Shown: positions 6,529-8,539 of the stretch, in pieces | How positions within the stretch are numbered: position 1 is the first letter of the stretch | Layout of the letters: every line of letters starts with the position of its first letter | NCBI GenBank assembly: GCA_025935475.1 | Contig: JAICVE010000105.1 | Location: forward strand, 1-8,539 | Direction of reading: 5' to 3' | DNA from: Nitrospira sp. | GTDB lineage: Bacteria > Nitrospirota > Nitrospiria > Nitrospirales > Nitrospiraceae | DNA length: 8,539 bases | The notes under the pieces: generated by a model | Database searches by the model: none | What the model was told of the DNA's origin: nothing | Seen by the model: the letters and a program-made list of their open reading frames with translations, nothing else | Position numbers and translations under genes: made by a program

Positions 6529-7434
6529 TTAGCACCAGGCGCCGAGTCGGCAGGTCACGAACCCTTGTCCCATGGCCGTCGCCGAGGGAAGCCGCATGAG
6601 CCCATTGGCGACCTGAGGAGTGACGCCTCCCCCAGGCGCCGAATACTGACTTTCTCCGCCTGAAGATGGTGCGGGAACGGCCGCGGGCGCATCCGGCTTT
6701 TTGGCAACGAGGACAGAGGGCTGGGACTTGTTGATCTTTGCGAGCAGTTTTGCGCCCTCGCTGGAATGTGCGCTGTTTGGATACTTCTCGGCCAACAGCG
6801 TCAGCTTTTCACTGGCCCAATCGTCCGCCCCCAGATCGTGATAGCTCAGCGCCAAAAAGTACAGCGCATCGGGCGCCACAGACTTGTCGGGATAGATCTT
6901 CATGATCTGTTCAAAGCGGTGAGCGGCGGCCAAATAGGATTCGCGTCGATAGTAGAATCGTCCGACAAAGAGATGCATCTGCGCCAACAGATCATGGCAT
7001 TCGTCGATCTTTTCCACGGCCTGGCCGTCGTATCGGCTCCCGGGATAATCCCTGCGAAGCCGCTCGAATGAGTCGATTGCCTTCTGAACCGGCTCCGGAT
7101 CGCGTTCAACTCCTTTGGCCCGCTTCATATGACTTTCACCGACCCGAAAGGCTGCGTAGGAGGCCAGCATGTGATTGCGGTGAAGATCGAGAAAGTGGAG
7201 ATATTCGACGATGGCTTCGGCGTACTCCTCTTTCTCGAAAAAGGCTTCGCCGCGCTTCATGATGACGTTGGGGTCGTAGTTCTTCTCAATGGTATCGCCG
7301 AGAAAAATCGACTCGTCCGTTCCGCTGAGCGCCTTCTTTGAGGTGGGGTCGCTGGTCTTGGGGGAACTCGAGCAAGCCAGTAATAGGCACAGGGCGGCGG
7401 CGCTCATTGTGAGTGTCAAGCCGAACCGCCGCAT
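6529..7434 (-). CDS. bamD: BamD-like outer membrane protein assembly lipoprotein
   Basis: Periplasmic lipoprotein of the BAM machinery, which inserts beta-barrel proteins into the outer membrane. The 301-residue protein begins with a lipoprotein signal peptide and a lipobox ending LLLAC, so Cys21 would be lipidated. Residues about 55-235 are tetratricopeptide-like helix pairs typical of BamD: MKRGEAFFEKEEYAEAI, a YPGSRYDGQA stretch, GRFYYRRESYLAAAHRFE, then YPDKSVAPDALYFLALSY. This is the YfiO arrangement. ATG 7434 is chosen because it places a normal signal peptide at the start; the frame continues open to 7584, but without a better start. An AGGGG lies 11 bases upstream. The region beyond residue 236 is an Ala/Pro/Ser/Gly-rich tail ending in FVTCRLGAWC, with two cysteines, which is not standard for BamD. 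It could also be a related TPR lipoprotein, but BamD is the best fit. Confidence 0.88.
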   Translation of the reverse strand: MRRFGLTLTMSAAALCLLLACSSSPKTSDPTSKKALSGTDESIFLGDTIEKNYDPNVIMKRGEAFFEKEEYAEAIVEYLHFLDLHRNHMLASYAAFRVGESHMKRAKGVERDPEPVQKAIDSFERLRRDYPGSRYDGQAVEKIDECHDLLAQMHLFVGRFYYRRESYLAAAHRFEQIMKIYPDKSVAPDALYFLALSYHDLGADDWASEKLTLLAEKYPNSAHSSEGAKLLAKINKSQPSVLVAKKPDAPAAVPAPSSGGESQYSAPGGGVTPQVANGLMRLPSATAMGQGFVTCRLGAWC

Positions 7435-7481
7435 AAATTGAATTGCCCCTAAGTGGTTGATGCCCAACATCTCTCGCTTCA

Positions 7482-7510
7482 AAAGTAGCAGGAGAGCACT
7501 CCAAATGCAA
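7482..7510 (-). promoter_or_regulatory. Weak candidate sigma70 promoter of bamD
   Basis: On the minus strand, TTGCAT (7505-7510) and TACTTT (7482-7487) are separated by 17 bp and point toward bamD. The boxes match consensus at four and three of six positions, so this is only a suggestion. The fabH promoter in the other direction begins 17 bp away. Confidence 0.25.
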
Positions 7511-7527
7511 TCTTTCATCCGCTTGGG

Positions 7528-7556
7528 TTGACCCCTGGAGGCGCGGGACCTATAAT
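7528..7556 (+). promoter_or_regulatory. Near-consensus sigma70 promoter of fabH with overlapping palindrome
   Basis: TTGACC (7528-7533) and a perfect TATAAT (7551-7556) are separated by exactly 17 bp, eleven of twelve consensus positions. Transcription would start near 7563, about 30 nt before the ATG at 7592. A perfect 7-bp inverted repeat, CGCGGGA (7542-7548) with TCCCGCG (7556-7562), straddles the -10 box. It could be an operator for a repressor, or could hinder promoter melting. Confidence 0.8.
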
Positions 7557-7591
7557 CCCGCGGTTCAGTGCAACTCATTGGCATTTCAGCA

Positions 7592-8539
7592 ATGATTCGA
7601 TCCAGAATTATCGGAACCGGGTCGTATCTCCCTCAACGAGTGATCTCGAATCGGGAGGCTGGGGCTGCACTAAAAATCGATCCGGACACCATCACCCGGC
7701 TCACCGGTATAGAGGAACGACGATGGGCGGATCCCGCTCAGGCATCGTCAGACTTGGCGGTCGAGGCGGCTCGTGCGGCACTGAATGCGGCAGGGCTGGA
7801 ACCAACTGCAATGGAGGCCATCCTGGTTTCGACCACTTCTCCTGACATGCCGTTTCCGTCGACCGCCTGTCACGTCCAGAGGAAATTGACCTGCGGCAGC
7901 GTGCCGGCATTCGATGTCGCGGCTTCCTGTTCGGGCTTTTTGTATGGGCTTTCCATGGCGGATGCCATGATTCGAAGCGGCCAAATTAAAACTTGCCTCG
8001 TGGCCGCGGCCGAAGTGAAGTCCCGGACGCTCGATCTGCACGATCTCGACACAGCCCTATTGTTCGGTGACGGCGCCGGTGCCGTGATCGTACAAGGCGA
8101 ACAAGAGGACAGCCAGCCCGGCCGAGGCCTGCTCGGGATCCGCCTCGCTGCGGACGGCGGTCGCCACGATCTGATTCGGATTCACGCCGGCGGCTCCCGC
8201 TGGCCTTTGACTCAGGACAGACTGGAAATAAGGGACCACACCCTGCGCATGCAAGGCGCACCGCTGTTCCGTCTCGCGGTACGGCGCCTGGAGCAGGCGG
8301 TGCGGGACATCTTGAAGGAATTTGGCGTGGAATTGCGGGATGTGGCGCAATTCGTCGTTCACCAAGCAAACGGAAGGATCCTTGCGCAACTGGCTACCCG
8401 CCTGACGTCCGCCGTGGCGCGCGTTGACCAGACAGCGATGCGTACCGGCAACGTGCAAGAAGGAGAATGGCGGCGCATCGGCGATGCCATCAGCGTGCTG
8501 TCGCAGGCGCCCATCCACATCGACGAGACTCCGGCACTC
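7592..8539 (+). CDS. fabH: Beta-ketoacyl-ACP synthase III (FabH-like), 3' part replaced by foreign sequence and cut by window edge
   Basis: FabH condenses acyl-CoA with malonyl-ACP to start fatty acid synthesis in the cytosol. Residues 1 to about 266 are clearly this family: the N-terminal IIGTGSYLPQRVISN, TRLTGIEERRW near residue 36, the active-site Cys113 in DVAASCSGFLYG, the LLFGDGAGAVIV stretch near 155-165, and His257 in VVHQANGR. Cys113 and His257 correspond to E. coli Cys112 and His244. The third catalytic residue, the Asn of the usual GNTSAAS region, is absent: from about residue 266 the frame reads as DnaB helicase instead (see the entry at 8387). The ORF is open at the window edge, giving 316 codons. 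The start is ATG 7592; I see no clear ribosome binding site, but the family N-terminus begins here and a strong promoter lies about 30 bp upstream. A complete FabH would be about 320-330 residues. Confidence 0.85.
   Translation, partial: MIRSRIIGTGSYLPQRVISNREAGAALKIDPDTITRLTGIEERRWADPAQASSDLAVEAARAALNAAGLEPTAMEAILVSTTSPDMPFPSTACHVQRKLTCGSVPAFDVAASCSGFLYGLSMADAMIRSGQIKTCLVAAAEVKSRTLDLHDLDTALLFGDGAGAVIVQGEQEDSQPGRGLLGIRLAADGGRHDLIRIHAGGSRWPLTQDRLEIRDHTLRMQGAPLFRLAVRRLEQAVRDILKEFGVELRDVAQFVVHQANGRILAQLATRLTSAVARVDQTAMRTGNVQEGEWRRIGDAISVLSQAPIHIDETPAL
8387..8539 (+). other. dnaB: DnaB replicative helicase-like segment joined in frame to fabH
   Basis: From about codon 266 of the fabH frame the protein reads QLATRLTSAVARVDQTAM, RTGNVQEGEWRRI, then SVLSQAPIHIDETPAL to the window edge. 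This is the order and spacing of the DnaB RecA-like core between the EMS..QLA.R segment and the I-IDETPAL segment (E. coli DnaB: RVDQTKIRTGQL, then DDEDWARI, then IYIDDSSGL). The IDETPAL wording is most like betaproteobacterial DnaB, an impression from memory. The Walker A ATPase motif, which should lie upstream in dnaB, is absent. The segment is therefore a fragment fused to fabH, either by assembly error or by recombination. The change point is uncertain by about 20 bases. Confidence 0.75.

Noticed and set aside
6341..6532. Small plus-strand ORF through the ccdA-bamD gap
   Set aside because: Its sequence is just the repeat element translated, and the same element elsewhere in the window does not keep an open frame.

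Overview
The window looks like chromosomal sequence from a Nitrospirota bacterium, most likely Nitrospira or a close relative. It is moderately GC-rich and encodes System II (ResB/CcsA) cytochrome c maturation. It also carries an intergenic repeat family that I associate from memory with Nitrospira genomes. The organism call is an inference from protein flavour and repeats, since there is no rRNA or other phylogenetic marker.

Layout. Positions 1-996 (minus) hold most of metK (S-adenosylmethionine synthetase), whose C-terminus is cut by the window edge. A 361-bp gap without a gene carries divergent candidate promoters for metK and for resB. On the plus strand follows a cytochrome c biogenesis locus: resB (1358-2791), ccsA (3040-3954), a membrane-anchored ResA-type thioredoxin-like protein (4300-4920), a second, exported thioredoxin-like protein (4917-5456) and ccdA (5482-6228). 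CcdA should carry electrons across the membrane to the two thioredoxin-like proteins, which keep apocytochrome CXXCH cysteines reduced. ResB and CcsA then deliver and ligate heme. Convergent to this, on the minus strand, lies a BamD-like outer-membrane assembly lipoprotein (6529-7434). From 7592 a fabH-like gene runs off the right edge behind a near-consensus sigma70 promoter.

Two things go beyond routine annotation. First, three intergenic gaps (2794-2967, 3951-4136, 6397-6528) hold copies of one degenerate, hairpin-forming element with imperfect terminal inverted repeats. Each copy starts at, or within a few bases of, the stop codon of a neighbouring gene. Second, the fabH reading frame changes identity near position 8390. 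Upstream it is a normal ketoacyl-ACP synthase III through the HQAN motif; downstream it reads in frame as the core of a proteobacterial-type DnaB replicative helicase. The switch falls on a short stretch that fits both families, so a chimeric contig end is the leading explanation. The rest of the window is conventional core metabolism and biogenesis, and I see no defence system, CRISPR array, transposase, rRNA or tRNA.
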